Under the pieces are notes generated by a model, which worked only from the letters and a program-made list of their open reading frames with translations, made no database searches and was not told the DNA's origin. DNA of 64,000 nucleotides, from contig NC_087064.1 in the NCBI RefSeq assembly GCF_963678635.1, positions 17,721,802 through 17,785,801 on the forward strand, given 5' to 3'. Origin of the DNA: Symsagittifera roscoffensis. Its lineage: Eukaryota > Xenacoelomorpha > Acoela > Convolutidae. How positions within the stretch are numbered: position 1 is the stretch's first letter; every line of letters starts with the position of its first letter. This document shows, one piece after another, positions 37,950-49,883 of the stretch. The translations under genes were made by a program, and so were the position numbers.

Positions 37950-38100
37950 GTTCAACCATAGTTGCTGAAAATTGCAACTATGGATCCTTATCCAGCTTAA
38001 GACACCTCTCAATCCGGTTGCTGAAAATCGCAACCAAGAAAGGTATTTTTTTTCGGATGAGCTCAATTGCTGAAAATCGAAAATGCTAATTGAAAAAGTT
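37950..38100. repeat. cluster of hairpins sharing one loop
   Basis: CCATAGTTGC-TGAAAATT-GCAACTATGG at 37956-37983 (10-bp stem) and GGTTGC-TGAAAATC-GCAACC at 38016-38035 (6-bp stem) share the loop TGAAAAT but differ in the outer stem. A third, imperfect one (CAATTGCTGAAAATCG, closed by ATTG) follows at 38063-38092. They lie just upstream of the minus-strand LINE. Function unknown. Confidence 0.7.
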
Positions 38101-41100
38101 GACAGAAAAAAAACTAAGAAATGAGGTACACATTTTTTAAGAACTATGCTTCAGTTGCAATAATATTTTAGAAAGGAAAACCAAATGGTTTAGAAAGCAA
38201 AACAAAAAGCGACAACTTACCGAAAATTTATAGTTTACTACTCCCATCTCCATAACTAGAGTTCATTGGAGTTCACATGCTGCACTTTCCGCCTTCATAT
38301 TTTGTTTTGTTTTTTACTTCGAGAGAAAAACTAGCATGCAGTTTCATGATTCTCTCCTCATGTTCTATTTCGGAATCACCGCGTTTAGAATTTGTCGCCC
38401 TCTTAGCCATGCGTTGCTTTTGATAGCATTTTCCATAGTTCTTAAATAGTCTACGCTGTCCACTTTTCCATAGCAAACTTGCCCACGATCGTTTCTACAC
38501 AAAACGACACGCTACAATTCCAGAAAGATGTAATGAAACCATATTTGATTGCCTCATGGTTTTGTGTTTGATTCGATAAGAGGGAGTCGCTCGTTCATGT
38601 ATATTTTCTTCCCGTTCAATTGGTTGCTTCTTTATTCAATTTTTTTGTATGTTGCTAATTTGTCCTCCAACCTGACAAATTTCACAATAACCGTAGGGGT
38701 CAATCCATAAGGTAGTTTTTTAGTACCCGGCATAATGTGGTACGCACTTAATGAGCTCTCCGTAATTTTAGTGTATCCCAACTTTAGTGATGACATTTAA
38801 CTTCGTTCAGATTCGTTCACCCAAATGGATACTGCCACTATTTAACTCATACTTCTCTGTCTCGAAGATTTTCAAAGTTTTGGGTGTCTTCATCGAACCG
38901 TCCTTCAACTAAGATGAGCATTGCAACCGAACGTCAGCAAAAACCGCGAGCCGTTTTTCATCCTTTTTTGCTTTATCTGGAAAATTTTGTGTCCAGTCTA
39001 CAGACTTTTTACTGGTATTGGTAGCATACAAGGCTTCGATAAAACAGGTTTTATTTTACCCATGCATGCAGAATGCGATAACAGTGCTCAAAGTTGAACG
39101 CTCATGAATACTTAGAATCAAAGTGCAAACCTTCAAACCTCGTCCAATACGTTTTTTTTCCAACTTCAGATACCGATAAAATTATTTTATTTTCTACCGT
39201 AACCCTCGAACTCTATAAAACATTCGATCAATACGGCAAGTTCAATTAGCTTTACAGTCCAGAAATACAAAATAATCAGTACCAAGCAGCAGCTTTTGCC
39301 CTGACAACGATTGTTACACTTGCAATTACCGTAGTTCATTTTAACAATTAGGTGAAACAAATCACTGAATCCTTGCGTCAAAATATATACTTTTGTTTCG
39401 CTTGAAATGTTTCATTGGCTTAAAAACTGGGCTCTTTGTCCTTTCCCTCACCAACGAGTTTTCGCTAGTAATTTTTCTGTTCTCATTGTCGTATTGTTAC
39501 AAAATTTGACATGCTGACTGATTAGGCTATGACAAAGGTATTTGGTCTTCACATCTATCTTTGCAAAACCCCTCGTTACGCCAGAAAATTGATGCTTATG
39601 TGAGGTGGGGGGAGGAGGAGGAAAAAGAGCCAAACACTTTTGGCTAATAACTGGCGTGCGTAGTCACCACATATTGTGTCGTTTGAGGGTCGATAATACT
39701 TCAAATTTTTCCAAATGTTTTGAAGTAGACACTGCTGTACAAGATCTACAGAAAGTCCAGGCCCCAATTTTTAAGTTCAGATGTTTAGTTTATTTTATCT
39801 TATATAAATTAATAGACTTTATAATTTTTCAAGATGTTGAATAATATAGTGATAAAAGTAGTTTTTTTTCCAAAGCAGTGGGAAATGATTTTCTTAGTAT
39901 TCTTTCGCCCACTCTGCGATACGTTAGGCTGAGAATACAAAAAATCAGCGCAGTAGATCCGCTTACTGATCGTCACGCATGAGTGTGGCTGTGTTATAGG
40001 CAGTCCTACATCTTATCTTGGCTTCCAAAATTTCCAGTACTTCTCCCTAAAAATAGGCTTTCTGTTCATTTCTCGTCCATAGCAAGGGAATAGTTATCTC
40101 GTTTTTTTTTTCATTTTATTCGCTTTGTTATTTCAAGTATTTCTGATTTCAGGTTTCATTTGATCGGTGTTATTGTTCCGACCACTGAAGTTAGGGAGAA
40201 ACTTCGTCTCTTGGTTTTGTATTTTTGGTTCACTTTTTTGTCGCAAAATCAGATGCACAAATATTCATCAGATTGGACCGAGTGGCTATTTATGCTCGCG
40301 ATGAGCAAGCGTTATCAAACTGGAATATAGACTTTTTTCGGGTTAACAACTAGTTTAACAGAATCACTTGAATCATTTAGTGTAGATTGGTTCATAATGA
40401 GGTCAAATTTCGGCGTCTCCGGTACACTTAATCTGGAGGTAACGAATACGCCTGCGATGCCAAAGGTCCTGTGTTCGAAACTGTCCGGACCTGTTTTTCT
40501 TTCAAACTGGAAATAGTCCGTTTCAAAAAAAAATTCATCGGCTGATGATTGTCCGCTGTGGTTTTGTCGGCTTAGTTGCCGTATTGAATAGTTATTTTGA
40601 AGTTTTTTTTTCACATCATAGCTGCTTTTACTGTTCTGATTTTACTCTGTTTGTGCTGTTTGTTTTTTTTTTAACTAAACTTGACCTCATATATATATTT
40701 CGTTAAAAACTTTATTTTGCCGATATTCTGCCCCTCTGTCGAGAAAAACTGGTTTGAAATTTTGATTTTTAGTCCAATTTTGAGCGAATATAGAAAGCGA
40801 GCAGGCTTATATAAGGGCGATGTGCTTTTTTAAGGCATGAAACTTAATTTTACTCCTGTAAAATTAGTTCTCGGAATTCCTTTCAGCGCCTTGTCGATTA
40901 AGTTTTGGAAAATAATATAAACAATTGAGAACATTTAATAATATATTTTTTTGATTTTTGTTTTCTATTCTTTTTTCGGGAAAAATTTTTAATATACTTT
41001 TTAACTGTTACTCGAATATGCCTGAGTTCTGGACTATTCGGATCTTTTTGTCACATCACAAACAAAAAATGACACAGTTTAGAAAAAAGTGTTTTTGTTA

Positions 41101-41160
41101 TCTATTTTATGTTCAGAACCTTCTGTGCTTACCGAACAGCAACCGGTTATCCTTGTTCTT
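38100..41160. other. intergenic stretch
   Basis: Mostly AT-rich and unassigned. About 40168-40290 is a copy of the 16327-type element (GTTCCGACCACTGAAG, CGCAAAATCAG). About 40780-40830 is a weak family A start (GCAGGCTTATATAAGGGCG). Short minus-strand open frames at 38273-38476, 39187-39381 (with clustered cysteines) and 40315-40614 have no recognisable family. Confidence 0.35.
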
Positions 41161-41164
41161 AGTA

Positions 41165-42004
41165 ATGGCCATAGCTGAAACTGGTGAAAAACTTGTTCTG
41201 TGTTCTAATTGCGAAAAATCAAATTCAATCGAAGATCTTTACAAATGCACTCAATGCAATGAAATGGATAGCACTGAAATAAATATTGATACGGGATCAA
41301 TCCATTATCTGTGCGACCTTTGCACCGTTGCTCACCTGAAGAAAAGTTATTCTGTGCGGGATCACAGAAGTCTGCAACCCTCTATTTGTACTGAGCATAA
41401 AATGGTATGTCTGGAATACTGCATCGACTGTGATGAACTTTTTTGTGGAAAGTGTGTGGCAAAACACCGTTCACATGCTTCCAAGTCGATGGTCGAGAGG
41501 GCAAGCGAGGTTCGATCGAAGGTTTTTGATCTGTTAACTGAATGGGAGAGCAACGAAAAGGCTGCTCTGAGGAAACGCGAGTCAGTTTCTGGTATCGTGA
41601 ATCAACATGAATCTGAAGTCGAAACTCTATTGAAACAAGTTGAAGACATTGATAAATTAAAAGAAGAAGTGACTGCAGAAATAAGAGTGAAGTTTGCAGA
41701 GTTCAAGAAATCGGAAACTCGTTTCGAAGATCACGTACAAAAAGTTGGGCAAACCCAAAAGGAATTGCGAGGGTTGCTTAGTATGTCTGATGGATCTATG
41801 ATTGAAGCTTTCCAGACTGTAGAAACTAATTTTGGTTCCTTAGGCGTCGCCCAATGTGAAATTGGAATGTATGAGATGAATACCAATGCATTTGGAACTA
41901 CCATTGGATTTGTTGAATTCAATAAGAGAATCTTCAATCAAGTAGTGGAGAAATTGAAGCTACGTCAAGTCGAAAAGCAGCATGTGCCGGCATCCTTAGG
42001 TTAA
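41165..42004 (+). CDS. B-box/coiled-coil (TRIM-like) protein, 279 aa
   Basis: Intact single open exon. Start chosen at ATG 41165. A good acceptor (TTATCCTTGTTCTTAG, ends 41162) lies two bases upstream, so the 5' UTR is probably in an earlier exon and any in-frame ATG further upstream is intronic. B-box 1-like cluster: C13, C16, C28, C31, C50, C53, H57, H67. Classic B-box 2: C75, H78, C86, C89, C94, C97, H101, H104. It is followed by a charged coiled coil (about 110-210) and a short C-terminal part. There is no RING finger and no NHL or SPRY domain, so it is a RING-less TRIM relative. Such proteins usually form dimers and act as scaffolds; the substrate is unknown. It lies among decayed transposons, yet its frame is undamaged. 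Confidence 0.85.
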   Translation: MAIAETGEKLVLCSNCEKSNSIEDLYKCTQCNEMDSTEINIDTGSIHYLCDLCTVAHLKKSYSVRDHRSLQPSICTEHKMVCLEYCIDCDELFCGKCVAKHRSHASKSMVERASEVRSKVFDLLTEWESNEKAALRKRESVSGIVNQHESEVETLLKQVEDIDKLKEEVTAEIRVKFAEFKKSETRFEDHVQKVGQTQKELRGLLSMSDGSMIEAFQTVETNFGSLGVAQCEIGMYEMNTNAFGTTIGFVEFNKRIFNQVVEKLKLRQVEKQHVPASLG

Positions 42005-42103
42005 TATCCTTTGAAAACGAACGGTGCTTTTGTATTTAAGCTTAAAATTATCTCCGTTCTCAGGACATGAGTTTGTATCAGTTTGAACATGCTTGCTTTT
42101 TCC

Positions 42104-42109
42104 AATAAA
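42104..42109 (+). promoter_or_regulatory. polyadenylation signal of the B-box gene
   Basis: AATAAA about 100 bp after the stop codon at 42004, followed by T-rich sequence. Consistent with a short 3' UTR. Confidence 0.6.
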
Positions 42110-42500
42110 TTGCATCTGTTGATTTGAAGTTTCTGGAATGTCGCATACAGATGCGCTTTCCACTTGCATATTTCTGTATCCTCCGCCAAGCGGTATAAAC
42201 AACAACTTTCTCTAGTGGTTTTCATATTGTTGGACCTTTCAGCGAACTTGGTAACTTATAAGACGGGAAACTACTCGGGCAGACTAGGTTAAAAAGAGTG
42301 CATATTTAAGCTACTTAAAAACAGCTTCCACTTTCAATCCGGCGTGCTATTTTGACCGAAGTCTTAATTCACCTTTGCGCTTACTGGGTTTCGTTGGTTA
42401 AAATAACTTTTTCACTGGGTTGTTATAGCTTTTTCAAGACTACATGAGATCTTGATAGCTCAACTTGGCTTGGTTATTTTCGAAAAAAGCATATCTAAAA
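42110..42500. other. intergenic, nothing recognised
   Basis: AT-rich spacer between the B-box gene and the decayed LINE. Confidence 0.4.
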
Positions 42501-44120
42501 AGCGGCAAAAACTCTAAATTGATAAAGAAATAAATAACGCGGCCCCAAAAAAACATCGATTGCCAAACCAGTTCAAAAAGCTCGGTATATCAGAGCTGCA
42601 CGAAAAATATCACTGCTAATAATTTTTTCACAAAATTTGATTGCATAAGAAAAAGAAAGCGTTTTATCAAGACAATTGAAGGTTAAAGCAAATAATCACA
42701 GATTTTTCAAACTGTACAAAGATTTATTAGGTTCGCAAAGGAAAATGGTGACCCAATGGAACACGTTTATATGAAAAAATTTTGTGAGTACTTTTCTAAA
42801 TTTGAGAAACCCTGCTGCAAACATTTTTCCGGCCAAGCGAAAGAGTTTTCTGGACTCAATCAAATCTTTTTATTTGAAACCAATTAACAAAAAAAATTGA
42901 AAAAATATTTGAAAACTTGGAACCAAAACACAGCCGTGACCCATACGACATTAACTAATTTGTGCTCAAAAAGCTTCAGCCTTTTTTTTCTGAGTTCTCG
43001 GCTACGCTTTTTCAGAATTGTTTTGATTGCCAGACTTTTCCAGAAAAATCGAAAAACTGCTTAAAAAAATTCCAATACTCAAAGAATTAATAAAAAAGAT
43101 CCTGCTAACTTAAGACAAATTTCTTTGTTACTAAAATTCGGTAAGTTTTTGAGAACCTCATGACCACTGTTGACCATGATATTTTACTGGATAAATCTGA
43201 CTAATATAGACCTAGAAGGCTTTTTTAATTTATTGAAATCGTATTTAGCAAACAGAAAACAATGTATATATCTCGAGAAAAAAATCAAAAGTTGAAGGAA
43301 TTATTTTTGATGTCCCACGGATCATTATTGGGTCCATTTTTCATCCTATATATGAATAATATAGAAAAAAAAATCCTCAGCAAGTTAGTAACCCGTTACT
43401 ATATGCTCATGATACAGTAATGAAACAACTTCTTCAATAAATAGTCTAAAAGCAGATCACCAAGAACCCTTAAACAAAACTATTTTTTGGTTAGCAAGCA
43501 ATAAATTAACACTTATCACACAAATATCTAAAACTATGGTTTTTGGCAAAAATTCAGCTGCGAAACTCTCTGCAGATACAATAATAAAAGGCGATTAAAT
43601 AGAAAAACTCAAAAGTTTCAAATATCTTGAATAATTATTGAAGAAAGTTTAACATTGGAAAATCATATAATTTCTCTACAAAAAAGTTAGCCAGTAGTGT
43701 GGCTTCTTTTATAGAATGAGAAAAATGCTGAGAAAAAAAGGTTCTCTTGGCACATAAAACTTCTGTTCAGCAAATTTTGCAATATGGAGTCCTCGTTAAC
43801 GCATCAACTGATAGAACAAAATAAGAACATCTGGAAATGCTGCTGAAGCGTCTTAAAAAAATTTGAATCAATCAAAGACATAAGACAAGAATAGAAAATT
43901 TTCAATATAAAAAAATTACATACTTATGAACAGCTAAAAGTTTTTGTACAAAGTAATACGGAGTGAATGCCAAACTGAAATGTTACCAAAAGTAATGACT
44001 GAAGAAAAGCAACAACAAATTTCAACTAAAAGAAATCTAGCGAGAACTGTTGCACTACACAAAAAAATTGCATCATAGCTTAGTACTAGATTGCTGCTAA
44101 AACCCAATTTCTCTTCAACA
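42500..44120 (+). mobile_element. decayed LINE (RT region), plus strand
   Basis: RT motifs in several frames: TTVDHDILLDK (43160-43195), a LLKSYLANRKQCIYLEKK-like stretch (about 43225-43285), LLGPFFILYMNNIE (about 43324-43367) and a YAHDT-like catalytic box (about 43400), where YADDT is expected. Many stops and shifts. It is a different, AT-rich lineage from the LINE at 17343-21031. Confidence 0.75.
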
Positions 44121-44448
44121 GTTTGCTTTTTTGTTCCCTTAATTTACAGAAAATAAAAAAATAAATTAATAATCGGGGATCAAACCTTTTCAACCATCAA
44201 TTATTAGCTACTCATAGTCAAACCAATAGTGACATATAATTAATCTGAACTTGCCTCCTTCCTTGTTTTTCGACAATGTTTTTAAAAAGAAATATTGGTT
44301 CTGGTAAAACCCTAATCTCTATTTCTACCAAACGTTAAAAATTTTCCCCTGTCATCTTTTTTGAACAAGATGGGCTCTCATTTCAATTTTTCCTTTCCCT
44401 TATCTACAAGGGTATCACAAACTCATTTTCAATTCTCGCTCTGAGACG
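44121..44448. other. spacer, nothing recognised
   Basis: AT-rich sequence without recognised features. Confidence 0.4.
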
Positions 44449-44552
44449 CCTGAAACCAGGCTTAATCTAGTCTTATTGCGCTCTCTGATGTGATGTTTTT
44501 GTATAAGATTCCTAATTTGTAATTTCCTTCTTGTAATGACTTCATGTCGAAT

Positions 44553-45062
44553 CTTGTTATTATGATTATTATGATTTTGTTTATTATGATTATTGTTATC
44601 ATTATTATGATTATTATGATTTTTATTAATATTATGATTAATATGATCATTATGATTATTTTTATTACTATGATGATTAATATGATTTTGATTTTTGTTA
44701 TTAGAATTAATTATTATAATTATTATGATTTTTTTTATTATGATTATCATTATGATTAATATGATTATTATCGTTATGATTTTTATGATTATTATTATTA
44801 TTATGATTATGATAATGATTATTATAATTATTATGATTATGATTAGCATTATGATGATTAATATGATTATAATTATTATTATTAGAATTTATTATTATTA
44901 TTATTATGAGTTTTATTATTATGATTATCATTATGATTAATATGATTATTATCATTTTAATTTTTATTATTAAAATTAATATTATGATTATGATAATGAT
45001 TATTATAATAATTATCATTATGATTTTAATTATTATAATAGTTATTATGATTATGATTACAA
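44553..45062. repeat. TTATGATTA-type microsatellite, about 510 bp
   Basis: Imperfect array of TTA and TGA trinucleotides (TTATGATTA units). It gives apparent Ile-rich open frames on both strands that are not genes. Confidence 0.97.
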
Positions 45063-45215
45063 TCTATACTATATTTAAATGCGAGTGACATCTCCCATGT
45101 TTAAGCATAAAAATTTTACATGTTTAACGAAAGAATTTTTTCATGTTTAAGCTATATCGTATATTGCAAATGTTTATTTATGATTTTATTAGAGTTTCCT
45201 AGGTTTTGCGATTCT
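45063..45215 (+). repeat. microsatellite flank, copy 1
   Basis: ATCTATACTATATTTAAATG, GCGAGTGACATCTCCC and CATGTTTAAGCATAA, ending CCTAGGTTTTGCGATTCTGG. The same order recurs at 45807-46050 behind the second array. Confidence 0.85.
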
Positions 45216-45744
45216 GGCCTCCATTTTTAGAATTTCAATTAAACCAACTACCTTTGAAACAGAGTTTTTCTAATGAAGTTAATCCAAAGATGCGAATGCG
45301 TTTAGGTCATGTAATTTCATTGATGCCTTAGAGATGAAATTTTTTTAGCAAAAGCCTAAATTTTGAGTTACCAATTATTCTCCCTTTAAGCAGAAATATT
45401 TTTGCCAAAAAGTAGATAGATTTATTTCCAGCTAAAAGTTTAACATGAGATTATGACTAGAACTTGCTAAAAGTTTAACATGCGATTATGACTAGAAATT
45501 GCTAACATTATGATTATCATTATGACAAGTGCTGTTTTACTATTTGAGATCTTTTTTCTTCGAAGAATAATATCATGTTGTCACTTTGTTGTAACCATGA
45601 GTTCTGCCTGGTTATGGCAAGAGGTTCTTTCTGCTCGAAGCAAAAATGTTAGATCCGAGTTTTGTCCTGACCACTGTAGGTGAGGAGTAAATTTGTCTTC
45701 GGGTGTTTTTTTTTGCTGCAAATAATAATAGGAATGAGTTTGGT

Positions 45745-45822
45745 GATATCTATATCTATCTATCGTTATCAATCTATCTATATTTATCTATCTATCTATC
45801 TATCTATATCTATCTATACTAT
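45745..45822. repeat. ATCT microsatellite
   Basis: Repeats of ATCT/TATC, directly followed by copy 2 of the flank (ATACTATATTTAAATGCGAG). Confidence 0.95.
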
Positions 45823-45984
45823 ATTTAAATGCGAGTGACAGCTATCTCCCATGTTTAAGCATAATAATTTTGCATGTTTAACGAAAAAAATTTTTCACGT
45901 TTAGCTATATCGTATATTGCAATGGTTAAGGTTTTTTTTTCGATTTTCCAGTTAAAATTCAGTGTTTATTTCATCAAGTTTGAA

Positions 45985-46945
45985 ATTAGCAACCCAATAG
46001 TAGGATTTTGTCAGAGTTATCCTAGGTTTTGCGATTCTGGCCTCCATATATGAATAACCAAATCTTTTAATTTAATTTAGAAAAATTCCTCAATTTTTGA
46101 AATTCTCACCCTGTAGTTGGATGCTGTCAGGGTACTCTCAGGGGTTGCGAATCATGCCTCCAATTCTCACTTCTCAAATCCTTGTAGTTTTCGAGATATG
46201 ACGTTTTTTATGATTTTTTCAAAAGAAAATCAGAAACTTAGTTTTTAAAAAATTCCAAAACGTTGAAGACCTCAATCCTGTTGTTGGATATTGTGAGGGT
46301 ACCCTCAAGGGTTGCGAATCATGTCTCTGAATATGGCTGCTCATATATTTGTAGTTTTCGAGATATGACGTTTTTTTAGGTTTTTTCAAAATTTTTTAGA
46401 AAACAAGTATAAAAAATTTCACAACTTGAATTTTTCATCTCTGTAGTGAGGATCTGTCAGAGTAATCTCAGGGGTTCGAAATTTGGCCTCCAGTTAAAAA
46501 TGCCCAAATCATTTTTGCTTAAGAGATACGACGATTTTTGTGATTTTTATGGTTATTTTCACAAAATCTAATTACAAATTATTCGTTAAAGTGAAATTTC
46601 CAACCCTGTACTTGTGTACTTTCAAAGATTGCGAATATTGCCATCAAAAAAGAAAACTTAAGGTGACTTTTTTCAAAATTTGAATTTCCCAACGTTGTAG
46701 ATGGATACTGTAAAAGTACTCTCAGGAGTTGCAAATCTTGCGTCCAAATGCGTCTGCTCAATTGCTTTCAGTTTTCCAGATGTGATGTTTCTTAGTTCAT
46801 TTTAAACTCTCCGAAGAACTTTTATGAAACTTTACAAAATTTTATGGTTCTTCAAAATTTGTATAGAAAACCTGAATAAAAATTTTGCTAAATTTGTAAA
46901 AACGAACCCTGTAACTGGGTGCTGTCAGAGTACACTCAAAGAATA
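45985..46945 (+). repeat. array of about 160-bp degenerate tandem units
   Basis: The core CCTGTAGTTGGATGCTGTCA then GGGTACTCTCAGGGGTTGCG and GTTTTCGAGATATGACG recurs with changes, starting near 45990, 46120, 46278, 46440, 46600, 46694 and 46909. About six to seven units of uneven length. A solitary core also sits at about 45190. No coding potential. Confidence 0.85.
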
Positions 46946-46993
46946 GTTTTTGAGTTGTTTAAATTTCGAAGCACCGCAGGTGCATTACACGCT

Positions 46994-47587
46994 AGTAATT
47001 ATTATTATTATGATTATTATGATTATTTTTTTTATTATGATTATTATCATTATTATGATTATTATTTTGATTATGATTATTATGATTATGATTGTTGTTT
47101 TTATTTTTATGATGATTATTATAGCTTTTAATTTGATTATTATTTTGATTTGTTTTATTATCTTTTCTATTATTATGTTTATTGTGATTATGATGATTAT
47201 TATCATTATTATTATTATTATTATGATTATGATTCTTATCATTTTGATGATTATTATGAGTATTATTATTTTTATTATTATGATGAGTATTATGATTATT
47301 ATTATTATGATTGTTATTATGATTATCATTATTATTGTTTTTTTATTATCATTTTTATTATTATGATGATTATGATTATTATTATGCTTATTATTATTGT
47401 TATTATGATTATTTTTATTATTATTATGATTATAACTTTGATTATTATATTGATTAATTTTTTTATGATTACTATTAGGATTATTATCATTGCTCTTGTT
47501 ATTATGATTTTGATTATTATGATTATTATGATTATTTTTATTATGATTATGATTATTATAATTATTATTTTTATGATTATAGTTACT
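46994..47587. repeat. TTATGATTA-type microsatellite, second array
   Basis: Same composition as 44553-45062, about 590 bp. It gives apparent Ile- or Tyr-rich open frames that are not genes. Confidence 0.97.
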
Positions 47588-47639
47588 TGGTCAAGAAAGA
47601 CTAAATCATCTTCCGTCTAAAATAAACCAGGTTTCAGCC

Positions 47640-48570
47640 AATGGGAAAACTACAAGATTTAAATGGTCAATAGCAAAGCCGCGGATATCTCAGCAACTAT
47701 TTTCAGCACAAACCGGTCAAAATAAAGAATTGCGAACTGGCTGATTAGGTGTTTCTGGTGTGAAATTGACTACTTCTTCCTGATTGAATTTGTTTCTGGA
47801 ATGAAAGCACTGAACTTATCGTTATTTTTTGTTACGTTTTTCAAGCATGCTCTTCTCTTGAACTCAATCAGTTATAGTATAATAAAAAAAAACAGTATAA
47901 TGAATAAATGAGTTCATTCACACTTCTCCTAAGGGTTGTTGTATATGTTTTTACTCAGGAAATTACGATGGAAAATCAAGTGATACTTATCTAGTATTGT
48001 CGATGATTTATTGTATAAGTGTAAATAAGGACTTAGCATCTTAAAAGCGATTGAAACTGTTTTTGGTGCTCTAAGTATTTAAAATAATTTGATCCTTTTT
48101 AATTACACAAGGGAAGCGAAGACTTTTTTAAACTTGAAATGCCAATAAAAATGCTCAATTGGTGGCATTTTTGGTAGATTTCAACTAAATCATAAAAAAG
48201 CTTATTTAAGCATGAACAATTAAATAGCGATATCAATAGGAAAACCGGCTGATTTTCTATGTATCTGCGCATTTCGCTAGTCTCTTTGCATTTTACCTCA
48301 CGTTCTACGGCCTTTGTAGAACGTTCCTTTTACCTCACCTTCTACGGCCTTCGCTCTACGGCGTTAAAATTTATGTTAGGGGATTTTTCCTTTTTGTTTT
48401 GACTTTTTTCATTCTCTCAAATATTAAACGCACAAATCTGAGATGGAGGTTTCAATAAAAAAAGTACAAAGCCTGGGGATCTCGTCTTCTTCAGCTGTTT
48501 TTCACTAAATTCCATAGAAAAAATTATGGCCTCAAGCAAGCCCATTTTTTGACATTTTGGTTATTTTTAA
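47640..48570. other. spacer
   Basis: 48298-48362 contains TTCTACGGCCTTTGTAGAAC with a nearby repeat of TTCTACGGCCTTCG, a small local repeat. Otherwise nothing recognised. Confidence 0.4.
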
Positions 48571-49100
48571 ATTTTTTTTTACTCTTCTCAAAAACTACCC
48601 TGCCAAGACTGAGATTTAGGGTTTAAGGGCAAGAAAAAACCATTTTTGCGAATCTTACCTGCGTATGCGCTATGCCCTGAGTTTTGAACAAAAATATGGC
48701 TTCAGAAAATGTCCAATTTTAGAAATTTGCTCCGTTTTTTGGAAAGTTTCCAAAAACTAACCTGTTTCTGAGGTTGCCTATCATGGTGCTTATTTTTTTT
48801 CATGTCATGATGCTTATTTTTTCGCCGCGTAATCTGTTGAACCCTGTTTTTAAAAATAGATTTGAGATTCATTTAATTCCTTTATTTAAAAGTGATTCTC
48901 GAGACTGTTCAACGGAAAAACTGCATCTACAGTTTTATCATGTGACGGGGCAATCGTCAAGTGTGCAAACGAGTAAGTTCAGATGGAAAACTTTTTTTAA
49001 GGGTCCAACCGACGGAACATGCGCTGCGATGATTCTCTGCCTATCGGCTACGCGTCAATTTTTTTAGAACCTCAATGTTGGCATAAATACACTTTTTGAA
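48571..49100 (+). repeat. degenerate repeat family C (ACTACCCTGCCAA type)
   Basis: Units with CTCAAAAACTACCCTGCCAA, then GAGATTTAGGGTTTAAGGGC and GGAACATGCGCTGCGATG. The same unit occurs at 50170-50480, 52560-53030 and 54240-54960. An embedded segment (48790-48905) is repeated almost exactly at 49550-49660. Confidence 0.75.
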
Positions 49101-49378
49101 GTTTTGTTCATTTTTGGAAACTTGTTTGATATTATCGACACTACGGCGACGACTACGCTCTCACGAAAAAAGTTCACAAAAAAGTGATCGAATTCTATTA
49201 AAAAAAATTGAACTTATTTATCAGATTTTCCAGCAGAGAATGTAAATTATACCTTATCATCCAATTTTCTCAAATTGGGTTATTTAAGAAAAATAAATTT
49301 CCAGATGTTATCAAAAATTAGTCCTTTTTTTGTGTCCTTGCGTTCACTACCCTTTTCCAACTGTCAGTTAGCTATGTT
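49100..49378 (+). repeat. family A repeat, 5'-damaged
   Basis: Contains ACTACGGCGACGACTACGCT, CACAAAAAAGTGATCGAATT, TCAGATTTTCCAGCAGAGAA and TTGCGTTCACTACCCTTTTC, ending CCAACTGTCAGTTAGCTATG. Confidence 0.65.
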
Positions 49379-49883
49379 TTAACTTTATAGAGCTGCTTTT
49401 AGCTATTTTTTGCTCGTGATTTTAGGTCTCTGTGTTTTATATTTGGCCTGACACTTTAGAATTGGCTTGATTTTCATGTTATCTGCACACACAAAAAGTT
49501 ATATCAAAAAATGATGAAATAATTAATATTCAGTTTCGCAGTGTGGAAAATTTTTGTGTCATGATGCTTCTTTTTTCGCCGCGTAATCTGTTGAACCCTG
49601 TTTTTAAAAATAGATTTGAGATTCATTGAATTCCTTTATTTAAAAGTGATTCTCGAGACTACCCTTTTCCAACTGTCAGTTACCCTTTTCCAACTGTCAG
49701 TTAGCTATGTTTTAACTTTATAGAGCTGCTTTTAGCTATTTTTTGCTCGTGATTTTAGGTCTCTGTGTTTTATATTTGGCCTGACACTTTAGAATTGGCT
49801 TGATTTTCATGTTATCTGCACACACAAAAAGTGATATCAAAAAATGATGAAATAATTAATATTCAGTTTCGCAGTGTGGAAAA
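49331..49883 (+). repeat. near-exact direct duplication of about 220 bp
   Basis: 49345-49553 (from ACCCTTTTCCAACTGTCAG) recurs almost base for base at 49672-49883. Between them is the 110-bp copy of 48790-48905, and CCCTTTTCCAACTGTCAGTT is repeated once more at 49662. This is a recent rearrangement or an assembly artefact. Confidence 0.9.

Larger units (their letters stand above)
44449..47636. repeat. possible composite element bounded by inverted CTGAAACC ends
   Basis: The left end CCTGAAACCAGGCTTAATCT (from 44449) resembles the reverse complement of the right end AAACCAGGTTTCAG (about 47622-47635). Between them lie microsatellite, duplicated flank, ATCT array, about 160-bp tandem units and microsatellite. 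The ends are short and imperfect, so the boundary call is tentative. Confidence 0.35.

Noticed and set aside
39187-39381. Minus-strand frame with clustered cysteines (CKCNNRCQGKSCC)
   Set aside because: Too short and without the rest of any known cysteine-rich domain; no supporting context.
44415-45088. Ile- and Tyr-rich open frames on both strands of the first microsatellite
   Set aside because: Pure products of TTA/TGA repeats; open in several frames at once and without any domain.
46919-47620. Ile- and Tyr-rich open frames of the second microsatellite
   Set aside because: Same reason: translation of a trinucleotide array.
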